NCBI RefSeq assembly: GCF_000972495.1
Contig: NZ_LATM01000015.1
Coordinates: 62,001-126,000 of the forward strand
Source: Hymenobacter terrenus
GTDB taxonomy: Bacteria > Bacteroidota > Bacteroidia > Cytophagales > Hymenobacteraceae
Direction: 5' to 3'
DNA length: 64,000 nt
Position 1 is the first letter of the stretch. Each line of letters opens with the position of its first letter. Shown in pieces: positions 44,272 to 53,232 of the stretch. The notes under the pieces were generated by a model. The model was not told where the DNA came from and did no database searches. It was given only the letters and a program-made list of their open reading frames with translations. Made by a program: the position numbers and the translations under genes.

Positions 44272-44300
44272 AAAAAGGCGCTCCTTGGAGCGCCTTTTTA
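44272..44300 (+). terminator. Terminator of array member 2
   Basis: AAAAAGGCGCTCC pairs with GGAGCGCCTTTTT (2-nt loop) 25 bp after the stop. Confidence 0.85.
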
Positions 44301-44447
44301 TTAATAATACCTTTAGGACACTTATTTTCTTAAATTCGCGGTAACCATCCGTCTGGCTTACCCTCTCGACCTCAATTACTCTTTTCAGCCCCCGTCTTTA
44401 TTAGCATAACAATTACCCATTCACATTTTTTCACCATCATTTTACTT

Positions 44448-45401
44448 ATGACGACATGTTTACGTTCCCTACTGGCTGTTGCAGCCAGTATCAGTCTGCT
44501 CGCTACTACCCCGACGCAGGCCCAAACCATCCCCAACGGCTCATTCGATAACTGGGCTACCCGAACGAGCGCAGTGAGCTCTGGTGTTGAAGCTCCCACC
44601 AATTGGCTCACTTACGACGACCACTTCGTTTATTTCCGTAACGGTCAACAACCGATTTCCAATACCTCTGGAACCACCACGAAGACAACGACGGCTCGTA
44701 CGGGACCCTTTGCCGCCCAGCTTCAAACGGTACGGATAGGTAGTTTTACGTTTCCGGGCTTCCTACTGTTGGGTAGCTCGTTGAAACATGGTAGTGCTGA
44801 CCTTCCGGGAGGCCTGCCATTTACAACCCGCTCGAGGAATCTACAGTTCTATTATCAACTCAGTGGTCCAGGAGCTGTAGCTGATTCGGCGGCTGTGCTG
44901 GTCTTGCTCACCCGCCGGGTCGGTGGCAACGCTGTAGTGGTGGCAGAGGGATTTTCTTATATTCGAACCCTAGCATCGACCTACACGTTGGCTACAGTCC
45001 CCTTAAACTATTATTCGCCGACTCTGTCCCCTGATTCGGTAGCCATCGGCTTTGCCACTGGCTTCGCCAGAAACATCACCCCCGGCACCACCCTTCGGAT
45101 AGACGATGTTTCCTTCACGGGCACGGTCACCGCGACGCGCAATACGGAAGTAGCTGCCGCCATCAGCGTCTCACCCAACCCCAGCCCCGATGGCCGCTAC
45201 GTGCTCAGCACGTCCCAGGCTGGTCTGTTGGCCGCCCCGCTCACCGTGCTCGATGCCACCGGCCGCGTGGTGCGCCGCGAAACCGCTCCGGGTGGGGCGG
45301 CCCTGAACCGCCCGCTTGATTTGAGCAACTTGCCTATAGGTCTGTACACCCTCCAACTCTTCACCGACCAAGGAGTTGTTACCCGAAAGCTGACCCGATA
45401 A
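44448..45401 (+). CDS. T9SS cargo protein, array member 3
   Basis: A 317-residue paralogue, closest to member 1 (IPNGSFDNWATRTSAVSSGV; EAPTNWLTYDD). It has a signal peptide, jelly-roll domain and the shared sorting domain (PNPSPDGRYVLSTSQAG). Its start region is diverged (MTTCLRSLL against MKTIFRSLL) and its 5' leader is not the shared one, so it derives from an older duplication or lost the leader. It ends with the same terminator type as member 1. No enzymatic motif is visible. Confidence 0.85.
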   Translation: MTTCLRSLLAVAASISLLATTPTQAQTIPNGSFDNWATRTSAVSSGVEAPTNWLTYDDHFVYFRNGQQPISNTSGTTTKTTTARTGPFAAQLQTVRIGSFTFPGFLLLGSSLKHGSADLPGGLPFTTRSRNLQFYYQLSGPGAVADSAAVLVLLTRRVGGNAVVVAEGFSYIRTLASTYTLATVPLNYYSPTLSPDSVAIGFATGFARNITPGTTLRIDDVSFTGTVTATRNTEVAAAISVSPNPSPDGRYVLSTSQAGLLAAPLTVLDATGRVVRRETAPGGAALNRPLDLSNLPIGLYTLQLFTDQGVVTRKLTR

Positions 45402-46025
45402 GTCACCTCATTTAGCAATATCGCCCCCGTTGCACCTGTGCAGCGGGGGCTTTTTTGTTAGAACGGTAGGCCTTGACTGCTGCAACTGGCAGCAACGACT
45501 CTTCGGAGCTGAGTGATTGAAGGGGCCAGCGGAACGAATGAAGAGGCCTGCTGCTTGGTTGAATTTGGTTCGTATAGGTAAGCAGCAGGACGCCGAAAGT
45601 TACCGGGGCCACGCCACCGACGGCCGCGTTCTGGCTGGCAATGCGCTTTATACGAAACTCATGCCCTTGCGCGTATTCCGAACTTGAATTTTGTGGAAGC
45701 GTTTATCGGACTCATCCAACCGGACCGTAGGCAAGACTCATAGGGGAAGAAGCGCCAATTGCATCGGTTCAGGGAGAGAGGCGTTCTCTGCTTTACTGAG
45801 GCTTCTGCTATCTTTCCTCTTTCCAGCCTCCTTGATAGCAGAGCGACTTTCATCCGGGCACTGGTTGCGCATTCGTCGGTAGCACGAGTGGGGCTTTGTA
45901 TACAACCTCTACGGGAATGTGGCAGGGCACGGCAACCATTCTGGCGGCATTGCATCGCATCTTCGCCGAAAGCTCGCTGGCCCGACCACCGCTGCCGCTA
46001 GCCCGTACCTTACCCCCACCCGCTG
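45402..46025. other. Gap of ~620 bp after the array
   Basis: Contains a terminator at 45423-45456 (CCCCCGTTGCAC/GTGCAGCGGGGG plus six T). The remainder has only short, arginine-rich frames on both strands without recognisable motifs; it may hold decayed genes. Confidence 0.5.
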
Positions 46026-47216
46026 ATGCTATCTATTCTTCCCGTTGCGGCTCCTGGTGTTCCGCCTCGCGCCGCTACGCCCCGCGTGCGGGCCCTTGAC
46101 GTGGTGCGGGGCCTGGTCATGGCCATCATGGCCCTGGACCACACCCGCGATTTTTTCAGCCGTACGCCCGTGTGGCCCGAAGACATTGCCAATGCCCCGG
46201 TCCTGCTGTTTCTCACGCGCTGGGTCACGCATTTCTGTGCGCCCACGTTCGTGTTGTTGTCGGGCTGTAGCGTCTACCTCTACGCGCAAAAGCGGCAGAA
46301 TCGGGCGGCCGTCAGCGGCTTCCTGCTCACCCGGGGGCTGTGGCTCATCCTGCTGGAAGTGGTATTCCTCACCTTTGTGCTCACCTGGAGCCACGACCTG
46401 ATTTTGCTGCTGGTCATTTACGTCATTGGGGCGGGCTTGGTGCTGCTGGCGGGCTTGGTCTGGCTGCCCCGTTGGTTGCTGGCGGGGCTGACATTCCTTA
46501 TCCTGGCCGGCCACAACCTAGTACCGAACTTGGCACCCGTGACGGCGACCAACGCCGGCTGGGCGCTGCTGCACAACGGGCCCTTTGTGCTGCCCATGCT
46601 AGGCAAGCCAGTGCTGGTGGCCTACTCGCTGGGGCCGTGGCTGGGGGTACTGCTGGCTGGCTACCTGCTCGGGCCCTGGTTTCAGCTGCCGCTACCGCAG
46701 CGGAACCGGCGCTTGCGCTGGGCCGGGGCCGGGCTGCTGGGGCTATTTGGGGTGCTCCGAGCTACGAACTGGTACGGCGACCCAGCACCCTGGAGCACGC
46801 AGCCGCAGGGCCTGCTCCACACGGTGCTCTCCTTTGTCAACGTAACGAAGTCCCCGCCGTCGTTGCTCTTTGTGTGCCTCACCTTGGGCGTGGCGTTATT
46901 AGTACTCAGCTGGGCCGAAACCGCCACCGGCTGGCTGAGTCGAACCTTGCGCACCTTCGGCCAGGTTCCATTTTTCTATTATCTACTGCACTTTATGCTC
47001 CTCAGCGGCGCGGCCTGGGCTTGGACGACGCTGGCCTTTGGTCAGGCGGTGAATCTGGCGTTTGCCAACGTCAGGGACTGGCCCTCTGCCTACGTCCCCA
47101 GCCTGGGGCGGGCCTATCTGGTATGGGCCGTAGTGGTGGTAGCCCTGTACTGGCCGTGCCGCTGGTACCAGCGCTTTAAGCAGCACCACACATACTGGTG
47201 GCTGTCGTACCTGTAA
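46026..47216 (+). CDS. DUF1624 acyltransferase-like membrane protein
   Basis: A 396-residue protein with about ten hydrophobic helices. The N-terminal RVRALDVVRGLVMAIMALDH with HTRDFF is the DUF1624/heparan-alpha-glucosaminide N-acetyltransferase signature, and THFCAPTFVLLSGCSVYLYA is the next conserved helix. Related proteins acetylate sugars at the membrane using acetyl-CoA from the cytosol; the acceptor here is unknown. Ends in HHTYWWLSYL. No neighbours on the same strand, so it is monocistronic. Confidence 0.87.
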   Translation: MLSILPVAAPGVPPRAATPRVRALDVVRGLVMAIMALDHTRDFFSRTPVWPEDIANAPVLLFLTRWVTHFCAPTFVLLSGCSVYLYAQKRQNRAAVSGFLLTRGLWLILLEVVFLTFVLTWSHDLILLLVIYVIGAGLVLLAGLVWLPRWLLAGLTFLILAGHNLVPNLAPVTATNAGWALLHNGPFVLPMLGKPVLVAYSLGPWLGVLLAGYLLGPWFQLPLPQRNRRLRWAGAGLLGLFGVLRATNWYGDPAPWSTQPQGLLHTVLSFVNVTKSPPSLLFVCLTLGVALLVLSWAETATGWLSRTLRTFGQVPFFYYLLHFMLLSGAAWAWTTLAFGQAVNLAFANVRDWPSAYVPSLGRAYLVWAVVVVALYWPCRWYQRFKQHHTYWWLSYL

Positions 47217-47621
47217 GCGAATTCTACAGTTGACGAACTTGAAATGGGCTTCCGGAGACTTGCTCCGCCCGCTTCTTGTGGGTAGAGAGTTTGGGAAAGT
47301 GGCAGAGAATTCGGGCTGTGAACTTGGCCCTAGGTAGACGTTTGTAGCAAAAACAAAAAAGCGGAAGGGGGCTCAACTCTTTATTAAAAGAGGAGTAGCA
47401 CCGGGCTGGTTTTTAATAAAAAGGGGCTCGGTGGGATGCCCTTTTTGGTTTTCCGCTGGCGCACGTCTCGGACTCGCTACCAACTCGCGTCTCCAGACGC
47501 GAGCGTGATACGAAGCTAGCGCGGGTTGTTCAAAATCCGAGCCCAAGGCCAGAGGGCAGGAGGCAGCACGGCAGAAACGTACGCCAACCGAGGTGGCGTA
47601 GAAAGCAATTTATGTATCCTA
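47217..47621. other. Repeat-containing gap
   Basis: No gene. It holds TTTATTAAAA (47380-47389) with its complement at 47411-47420, terminator-like for the DUF1624 transcript, and a perfect hairpin CTCGCGTCT/AGACGCGAG with a 2-nt loop at 47484-47503. Confidence 0.55.
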
Positions 47622-48215
47622 CTATTTTGCCTCGGACGTGATAATTGGCGTATTCATCTTCTCCCGTAGCTGCACTTGTAGCTTTGCAGCAGAAGTTGCG
47701 AAGCTCTTGCGTTCGGCTGTTAGGCTATTGGTACCGTCTTCATTGAGAGCACGCGCTTTTATTAAATCGTCTTCGGCCGGCCACCGAGTAGGCGACGGGG
47801 GCTTGGCCAAGGGGTGCTCCAAGACGAAATCCGTCACCTCGTACCGGTAGCGGCCCTCTCGCAACGAAAGCTTCGCTGTGTAGTGGAGCACCATATTAAT
47901 GGTGTAATGGCGGGGCAGGCGCGTAGTGCTTTCAGCCGTTTCGTATGTATAGGCAAAGGGCTGCACTCCATACACAATAACCACCTCGGTGTCCTGCTCA
48001 TTAGTTTCAATGGCCGGCTTGTCAGCAGAAGTTATACTACTTGCCCAGGCGCGGGCGCGGGCCCGCAGGTCGACCTGGCTTACACCGGCTGCCGGCACCA
48101 CCGCCGTGTAGCATATTCGACGCGTCACCTTATCAATGGGAAATGAGGCGGCAGCCTGCCCCATCGTATTACCGGCTGCACAGCTAAGAAAGGCAACGAG
48201 GAGCAGAATTTTCAT
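47622..48215 (-). CDS. DUF4468 domain protein, exported
   Basis: A 197-residue protein from the ATG at 48215 (a start at 48245 adds ten residues before the signal). The signal peptide ends NTMGQ. The mature part shows the DUF4468 (TBP-like) pattern: FPIDKVTRRICYTAVV, a polar middle with VSQVDLRARARAWASS, and LHYTAKLSLREGRYRYEVTDFVLE. Such proteins are common, small and uncharacterised in Bacteroidota. The helical C-terminal tail (LTAERKSFATSAAKLQVQLR) is typical too. Function unknown. Confidence 0.82.
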   Translation of the reverse strand: MKILLLVAFLSCAAGNTMGQAAASFPIDKVTRRICYTAVVPAAGVSQVDLRARARAWASSITSADKPAIETNEQDTEVVIVYGVQPFAYTYETAESTTRLPRHYTINMVLHYTAKLSLREGRYRYEVTDFVLEHPLAKPPSPTRWPAEDDLIKARALNEDGTNSLTAERKSFATSAAKLQVQLREKMNTPIITSEAK

Positions 48216-48266
48216 TGGGAAAATGTATTTAGGTAACAGAGACAACTAATGTACTAGAGCAATTAC

Positions 48267-48395
48267 CTCTCTCCGCCGCGGGCGGCACCACGTTCACCCG
48301 CACCTCGCCGAAGCCCACCAGCACCCACCAAGCGGGGCAGCATGAGGCCCGTTTCCAAGGTGACTTCGGTCATGTGAGCGGCGTGGCCGAGACAA
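48267..48395 (-). pseudogene. Duplicated fragment of the GH31 gene 3' end
   Basis: The ~125 bases here align at roughly 75% identity with 48943-49068, the last ~40 codons of the alpha-glucosidase gene, in the same orientation (shared runs such as TTCACCCGCACCTCGCCGA versus the parental ctcacccgcacctcaccaa). Small indels break the frame. It is the relic of a tandem duplication whose remainder was deleted; the intact 131-residue gene lies between the two. Confidence 0.7.
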
Positions 48396-48420
48396 GCTCC
48401 AGCTAAGAACTTTAAATCAT

Positions 48421-48816
48421 TTATAGCTTATGACTTTCCTCCACTACAATACTGTCTACCGACGCGAAGACCACATTGAAAACGGGTAAATCCGGAACTT
48501 GAAGAATGTGCTGCTTAAAGGCCATATCAAGAGGACTTAACGGCTGTTCCATTTTTAAATATGGCCCTTCCCAATGCTGCCAATCAAAAACAAACATTCC
48601 GTACCTACCACATTCTGCTAGTTCATATAAGTCGAAGTGGCGTGAGGCTTGGTCGTGGTCACGAAAATAAAGCTGTACATTGGCAGGCACAGGTCCAAAT
48701 CCAGCGGTGGAGAACAGACCAATGTTCCCCTCAGCATCCAAAGCGAACCAATCAAACTCAAGACCGGGGAAACGTTCGCTGAAATCTTGGCACTTGCTTA
48801 TGTCGTCGTACGTCAT
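48421..48816 (-). CDS. Unknown 131-residue protein
   Basis: Cytosolic, with no signal or membrane segment. FPGLEFDWFALDAEGNIGLFST followed by AGFGPVPANV is a pattern I associate with uncharacterised SMI1/immunity-type proteins, where a Trp and an acidic turn start the fold; this is a weak resemblance. The chain is rich in aromatic residues (YFRDHDQASRHFDLYELAECG, FDWQHWEGPYLKM). It is inserted between a GH31 relic and the intact GH31 gene and has lower GC than its neighbours, suggesting it arrived separately. No toxin gene is adjacent. Confidence 0.6.
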   Translation of the reverse strand: MTYDDISKCQDFSERFPGLEFDWFALDAEGNIGLFSTAGFGPVPANVQLYFRDHDQASRHFDLYELAECGRYGMFVFDWQHWEGPYLKMEQPLSPLDMAFKQHILQVPDLPVFNVVFASVDSIVVEESHKL

Positions 48817-48860
48817 TCGTATCGTTTGCTCAATTTAAAACACAGTTTTTAGTTGTATTA

Positions 48861-48896
48861 AACAGAAGAGGCGCTCTACGGAGCGCCTCTTCTGTT
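48861..48896 (-). terminator. Terminator of the GH31 gene
   Basis: Perfect 16-bp arms (AACAGAAGAGGCGCTC and its complement) around a 4-nt loop, 17 bp after the GH31 stop on the minus strand. Confidence 0.85.
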
Positions 48897-48912
48897 TTCT
48901 TAGTTAAGAAAC

Positions 48913-51396
48913 CTAAGCAACGGGAGTAGCAGGCGCCACAACCTTCTCCGCCACGGGTGGCAACACACTCACCCGCACCTCACCAAAGCCCACTGGCACG
49001 ATGAGGCTGGGTAGCGTCAGCCCCGTTTCCAAAGGAGCTTCCGTCACCTCAGCGGCTTGGCCGTCGGCCGTGACAGTAATGGGGCCCGCTACGCCGTGCA
49101 GTACGACACGGTAGGTGGCGTAGCTGGGCTGGTAGTCGCCTTCGATGGCTTGGGTGATGGTGAGTTCGGCGGAGGAGCCGGTGACGGTGAAGCGGCGCAC
49201 GGTGCGCTGGCCTTCCTGGTAGGCGTAGCCCTCACCGCCGTCGTCGTAGAGCAGGCTTTCGGTGGTGCCGTTCTTGTAGTACACGTGCAGGGTGAGTTCC
49301 TCGATTGGTTTTTCGCCCACGTATTGCAGCACGGGCTGCATGGGGAGCACGGCGCCGGCCTTCACAAACAGCGGAATGCGGGTGAGGTCGGCGGTGGCCC
49401 AGACTTCGCTGCCGCCGGCGGTGGGGGCATCGGTCCAGTAGTAGAACCAGTCGCCGCGGGGCAGGTACATCCAGCGGCCTTCGGCGCCGGCCTGGGTGAT
49501 GGGGCACACGAGCAGGTTGTCGCCGAGGCCGAATTCGGCCATGCGCAGGTAAGTTTCGGTGTCGTTCTGATCGAGGAAGGTGAGCGGGCGCAGCATGGGC
49601 AGGCCATACGTGGCGTACTGCCAGAACGTGGTGTACATGTAGGGCAGCAGGCGGTAGCGTAGCTCGATGAAGTGCCGGGCCAAGTCGGTGACGCTATCGC
49701 CGAAGCTCCAGGGCTCCTGGTCGCCGTGGTCGCCGGAGCTGTGGGTGCGGAAGAACGGGTGGAAGGCGCCCAGCGCAATCCAGCGGGCATACAGCTCACC
49801 GGTGGGCGTATCAACGAAGCCGCCGATATCGGACCCGATAAAGCTAAAGCCCGAAATACTCAGGCGCTGACACTGGATATTAGCCAGCCAGAGGTGCTCC
49901 CAGGAGGCGATGTTATCGCCGGTCCAGCCAGAGGAGTAGCGCTGGCCGCCGCTGTAGGTGCTGCGCGTGATGGTGAACGGCCGGTTGGGGTAGCTGAATT
50001 GCTTCACGCCATCGTTGGTGGCGCGGGCCATCTGCATGCCGTAGATGTTGTGGGCTTTCTGATGCGAGGCCCAGTGGCCATCATAGTGAAAGCGCACGTC
50101 GGGCGGGAAGGTGCCTTTTTCGAACACGGCGGGCTCGTTCATGTCGTTCCACACGCCTTTCACACCGACGTCCTGAATCAATTCCTTGAACAGGCCGGCC
50201 CACCACTCGCGCACCTCGGGGTTGGTGAAATCGGGGAAGTTGCAGAGGCCGGGCCACACCGAGCCCTTCATCAGCGGGCCGTCGGCGCGGCGGCAGAAGT
50301 AGTCGTTGGCAATGCCCTCCTGGTACACCGGGTATTCGGGGTCAATCTTGATACCGGGGTCGATGATGACGACCATTTTAAAGCCGTCGTCGGCCAGCTC
50401 CTTCACCATGCGCTTGGGCTCGGGGAAGTGCTGCTTGCTCCAGGTGAAGCAGCGGTAGCCCTCCATATAGTCGATGTCGAGGTACAGGGCATCGCAGGGA
50501 ATCTTGCGGTCGCGCAGGCCCGCGGCAATTTCCTTGACATTGCTCTCAGGGAAGTAGCTCCATTTGCACTGGTGGTAGCCGAGCGTCCAGAGCGGGGGCA
50601 GCTCGGGCGTGCAGGTGAGCAGGGTGTATTCCTGGGTCACCTCCATCAGGGTGGGGCCGTAGATGAAATAGTAGTTCATCTCGCCGCCCTGGGCCCAGAA
50701 GCTGGTGACATCGGCGCGCTCGGCGGCGAAGTCGAAGCTGGCTTTGAAGGTGTTGTCGAAGAAAATGCCGTGGGCAATTTTCTGGTGCAACACATGGTAG
50801 AACGGAATGTTCTTGTAGAGCGGATCGGAACCCTTCACGTAGCCGTAGGTATCGGAGCCCCAGTTGGTGAAGCGTTTGCCGCGCAGGTTCATGTTGTCGG
50901 GCTTATCGCCGAGGCCGTAGTAGTGCACGCCGGCGGGCACCTGCTTACTCATCTTCACGATGTCGTTGCCGGTGTCGTAGTCGTATTCCCAGTGGAAACC
51001 CTTTTCATCGTCGCTCAGGATGGAGCCGGAGCGGTCCAGTACGCGGGTTTTGAGGTTTTCCTTCTGAATAATGCAGATGAGGCGAGCGGTAGTGAGGCGG
51101 TAGTGGTCGGGCTTTTCGCGAAACTCCACCAGCTCGGGTGCCAGTTGCGGCCGGTTGTTGGCCGATACGGCGTAGGAGAAGTCGGGCTGCAGCGGACCAT
51201 CAGTGAGGTAGCGAAAACGCAGGATTTTATCGCTGAGCACGTGCAGCAGCAGGCGCACGCCATTCTGACAATTAAAAAGAAACTGGTTACCGTCGAGCTG
51301 GTCGGCCCGTATTACTTCGCCGGGGTAGTGCTCCTGGTGGCTTTGCGCCGCCAGGTCGTTAACCATGTAGTTGTTTGCCTGGATGAAGGTATTCAT
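48913..51396 (-). CDS. GH31 alpha-glucosidase
   Basis: An 827-residue glycoside hydrolase with no signal peptide, so cytosolic. The N-terminal beta-sandwich (~30-250), the TIM barrel and the C-terminal sandwiches are in the usual order. GVWNDMNEPAVFEKG holds the nucleophile Asp418, and SGWTGDNIASWEHLW with FIGSDIGGF carries the acid/base and substrate-binding regions. DALYLDIDYMEGYRCFTW is the first catalytic-barrel signature. It releases glucose from alpha-glucan oligosaccharides; the linkage preference is not fixed by sequence. It shares the region with GH13 and GlgB genes. The last ~40 codons are duplicated downstream as a relic. Confidence 0.94.
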   Translation of the reverse strand: MNTFIQANNYMVNDLAAQSHQEHYPGEVIRADQLDGNQFLFNCQNGVRLLLHVLSDKILRFRYLTDGPLQPDFSYAVSANNRPQLAPELVEFREKPDHYRLTTARLICIIQKENLKTRVLDRSGSILSDDEKGFHWEYDYDTGNDIVKMSKQVPAGVHYYGLGDKPDNMNLRGKRFTNWGSDTYGYVKGSDPLYKNIPFYHVLHQKIAHGIFFDNTFKASFDFAAERADVTSFWAQGGEMNYYFIYGPTLMEVTQEYTLLTCTPELPPLWTLGYHQCKWSYFPESNVKEIAAGLRDRKIPCDALYLDIDYMEGYRCFTWSKQHFPEPKRMVKELADDGFKMVVIIDPGIKIDPEYPVYQEGIANDYFCRRADGPLMKGSVWPGLCNFPDFTNPEVREWWAGLFKELIQDVGVKGVWNDMNEPAVFEKGTFPPDVRFHYDGHWASHQKAHNIYGMQMARATNDGVKQFSYPNRPFTITRSTYSGGQRYSSGWTGDNIASWEHLWLANIQCQRLSISGFSFIGSDIGGFVDTPTGELYARWIALGAFHPFFRTHSSGDHGDQEPWSFGDSVTDLARHFIELRYRLLPYMYTTFWQYATYGLPMLRPLTFLDQNDTETYLRMAEFGLGDNLLVCPITQAGAEGRWMYLPRGDWFYYWTDAPTAGGSEVWATADLTRIPLFVKAGAVLPMQPVLQYVGEKPIEELTLHVYYKNGTTESLLYDDGGEGYAYQEGQRTVRRFTVTGSSAELTITQAIEGDYQPSYATYRVVLHGVAGPITVTADGQAAEVTEAPLETGLTLPSLIVPVGFGEVRVSVLPPVAEKVVAPATPVA

Positions 51397-51613
51397 AAAG
51401 TTATTCGATAACAGAAAGCAAAAGCCGCGGAAAAACGGGGCAAAAAAAGACCCGCGAGGCCGGTTGCGTGCGGCTTAAGTACGCAAGTTACTTTTTCCAG
51501 GCCAGCCGCTCACGAATTTTTCACGGATATATGGTTCGGCTTGCGTAGCATTGATGGCTGATACGCCACCATGACGCGCCCGGCTGGCCGAATTTTGTTC
51601 TCTACTTGCTACC

Positions 51614-52972
51614 ATGACTCCGCCCGAATTTTCTGTACTGCTGCTGGCCTGGGACGATGCTGACCCCAGCGTGGCCGTGTTGGGCGGCGCGGCCCTACCT
51701 CCTACCCTGCCGCTGGTGTACCAGCTTGCCGCGCAGCAGCCCATCCTAGCCGTCTACCCCCACCTACCACCTCAAAACGAAGAAGAGCCCGCGGAAGCAA
51801 GCGCCGTAGTGCCCCCACCGCAGGAAGAAACCCCGGCACCCACCCCAACCCCGACCGCAGAAGCTCCCCTACTCACTGAACCAGCGACTGAAGCGCCGGC
51901 TTCTTCAGCGCCGTTCGAGGCCGCCGCAGCTACTCCTGGCGTGCGGGTGCTGCCTGCCCCAGCTCCCGAACAGCCGGAAACCCCAACGATACTTCAGCGC
52001 CTGTCTCGCATCATCGGCCTGGATGAGCTACCCACCGCTGGCATCCCCGTGCTCCCATCAATCCCGACAGTACTTGCCAGCACCCCAGCGCTCCGGCCAC
52101 CGGCACCTGCTCGAAGCCAGTGGCCCAGCAGCAAGAGCATCGGGCAGCCCCGCCAGTGGCTGGCGCCCGCCGCGCCATACGAAGGTGCCAGCCCTAATGA
52201 CGTTGTAATAGAAGAACCGAGCCCCGCCGCGCTGCCCCCTTCCACGGTGCGCGAAGCGGCCGACCTGCCACACACCAGCACGCTAGCGCTGAGTACTGCC
52301 CCGGTGGACTCTCCTCCGGCCACCCGAGAGCTAGCAATGCCCATACCAGCCGACAACTTGAGTTTCGACCCCGAACCGGAGCTGCTTGTCACGCCTCCGC
52401 CACCGGTATTTAGTGAAACGACGGAGGAAATGGAACCAGCCGAGGCCAACGACCTGTCCGCACCCGAAGATGACATAACGCCCGAAGAGGAGTCGCCCGC
52501 GCCAGTGCCAACCAGTATCGTACTCCCCCCTACGCCGCCGGAACCGGAGCCCGTTGCCACTCCTCCGCCGCCCGTTCTTCAGGTACCCGCGCTCGATGGG
52601 CTGAATTTCCGCATGATTCAGTATGCCCGCCAAGCCGTACGGCTGGTGCGGGGGCGCTCCGATTTTGGGGTGATTTACGCGCCCAACTGGCCGGCTTGGC
52701 TGGCGGCGCTCGAAATCCGCAATAGCTCAGACCAGCCCTTGGTGCTCTACGCGGCCGGCCTGGCCGCTGACTTCGACAGCCCGGCGGAGCGCGGCTGGCT
52801 CCTGGAAGTCGAACGCATGACGCTCCGCCGGGCCCACGTCATCTTAGTGCCGGACGAAAGCCTGAGCCACCGGCTGAAGGCGCTATACGGCGCCACTATC
52901 GGCGAAATACGCGTAGTGCCAGCCGCCGACGAAGATGCCGTGCAACGCGTGCTGAGCGAAGTTGCGCAATAG
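51614..52972 (+). CDS. Proline-rich protein with a half glycosyltransferase (GT4-like) fold
   Basis: A 452-residue cytosolic protein. Residues 1-55 (EFSVLLLAWDDADPSVAVLGG) recall the first strand and Gly-rich loop of GT-B glycosyltransferases. Residues ~58-325 are a Pro/Glu/Ala/Thr-rich, disordered linker. Residues 327-452 follow the rest of a GT4 N-terminal domain: ARQAVRLVRGRSDFGVIYAP, then NWPAWLAALEIRNSSDQPLV and ERMTLRRAHVILVPDESL. The usual HDW and HATEFDRSG motifs are altered (PNW; AAGLAADFDSP), and the nucleotide-sugar-binding C-terminal domain is absent. It therefore should not be an active transferase. A regulator or scaffold in glucan metabolism is inferred from neighbours GH31, GH13 and GlgB. 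Confidence 0.75.
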   Translation: MTPPEFSVLLLAWDDADPSVAVLGGAALPPTLPLVYQLAAQQPILAVYPHLPPQNEEEPAEASAVVPPPQEETPAPTPTPTAEAPLLTEPATEAPASSAPFEAAAATPGVRVLPAPAPEQPETPTILQRLSRIIGLDELPTAGIPVLPSIPTVLASTPALRPPAPARSQWPSSKSIGQPRQWLAPAAPYEGASPNDVVIEEPSPAALPPSTVREAADLPHTSTLALSTAPVDSPPATRELAMPIPADNLSFDPEPELLVTPPPPVFSETTEEMEPAEANDLSAPEDDITPEEESPAPVPTSIVLPPTPPEPEPVATPPPPVLQVPALDGLNFRMIQYARQAVRLVRGRSDFGVIYAPNWPAWLAALEIRNSSDQPLVLYAAGLAADFDSPAERGWLLEVERMTLRRAHVILVPDESLSHRLKALYGATIGEIRVVPAADEDAVQRVLSEVAQ

Positions 52973-53039
52973 CAATCCGCCCAGCAATTCAACTTGCACC
53001 TATCCCGCAACTGTGGGTTTACTGACGGGCTAGACGGCA

Positions 53040-53070
53040 AAAAGCCTCCGGCAATCTGCTGGAGGCTTTT
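53040..53070. terminator. Bidirectional terminator
   Basis: AAAAGCCTCC pairs with GGAGGCTTTT (11-nt loop), with T-runs on both strands. It separates the convergent proline-rich gene (plus) and the small lipoprotein gene (minus). Confidence 0.85.
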
Positions 53071-53091
53071 CATATGCAGCAATCAAGACGG

Positions 53092-53232
53092 CTATTTGGT
53101 AGCAGAGCTGTCCGACTGGTTGCTGGGCTTGGGGTCGTCATCATCATCATCGCAGTCGCACGAGGTGAGCGTGAGGCCACCGAGCAGCAACATGGGCAGC
53201 ACGAAGCGGCGGAAACGGAGGAAGTACTTCAT
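53092..53232 (-). CDS. 46-residue Asp-rich lipoprotein
   Basis: A short gene starting at the ATG at 53232 and ending with TAG at 53092. The product is a basic n-region (MKYFLRFRRF), a hydrophobic core (MLLLGGLTLT), lipobox LTSC with Cys25, then DCDDDDDD and a polar tail ending SSATK. The run of six Asp next to the lipid Cys resembles the acidic export signal of surface lipoproteins in Bacteroidota. The mature peptide is only 21 residues. A bidirectional terminator follows 22 bp downstream. Function unknown; metal binding by the Asp run is possible. Confidence 0.65.
   Translation of the reverse strand: MKYFLRFRRFVLPMLLLGGLTLTSCDCDDDDDDPKPSNQSDSSATK

Noticed and set aside
49672-51411. 579-codon open frame on the plus strand opposite the GH31 gene
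   Set aside because: It lies wholly antisense to a gene with complete catalytic motifs; it is open only because of the GC-rich codon usage of the real gene and has no recognisable domain.
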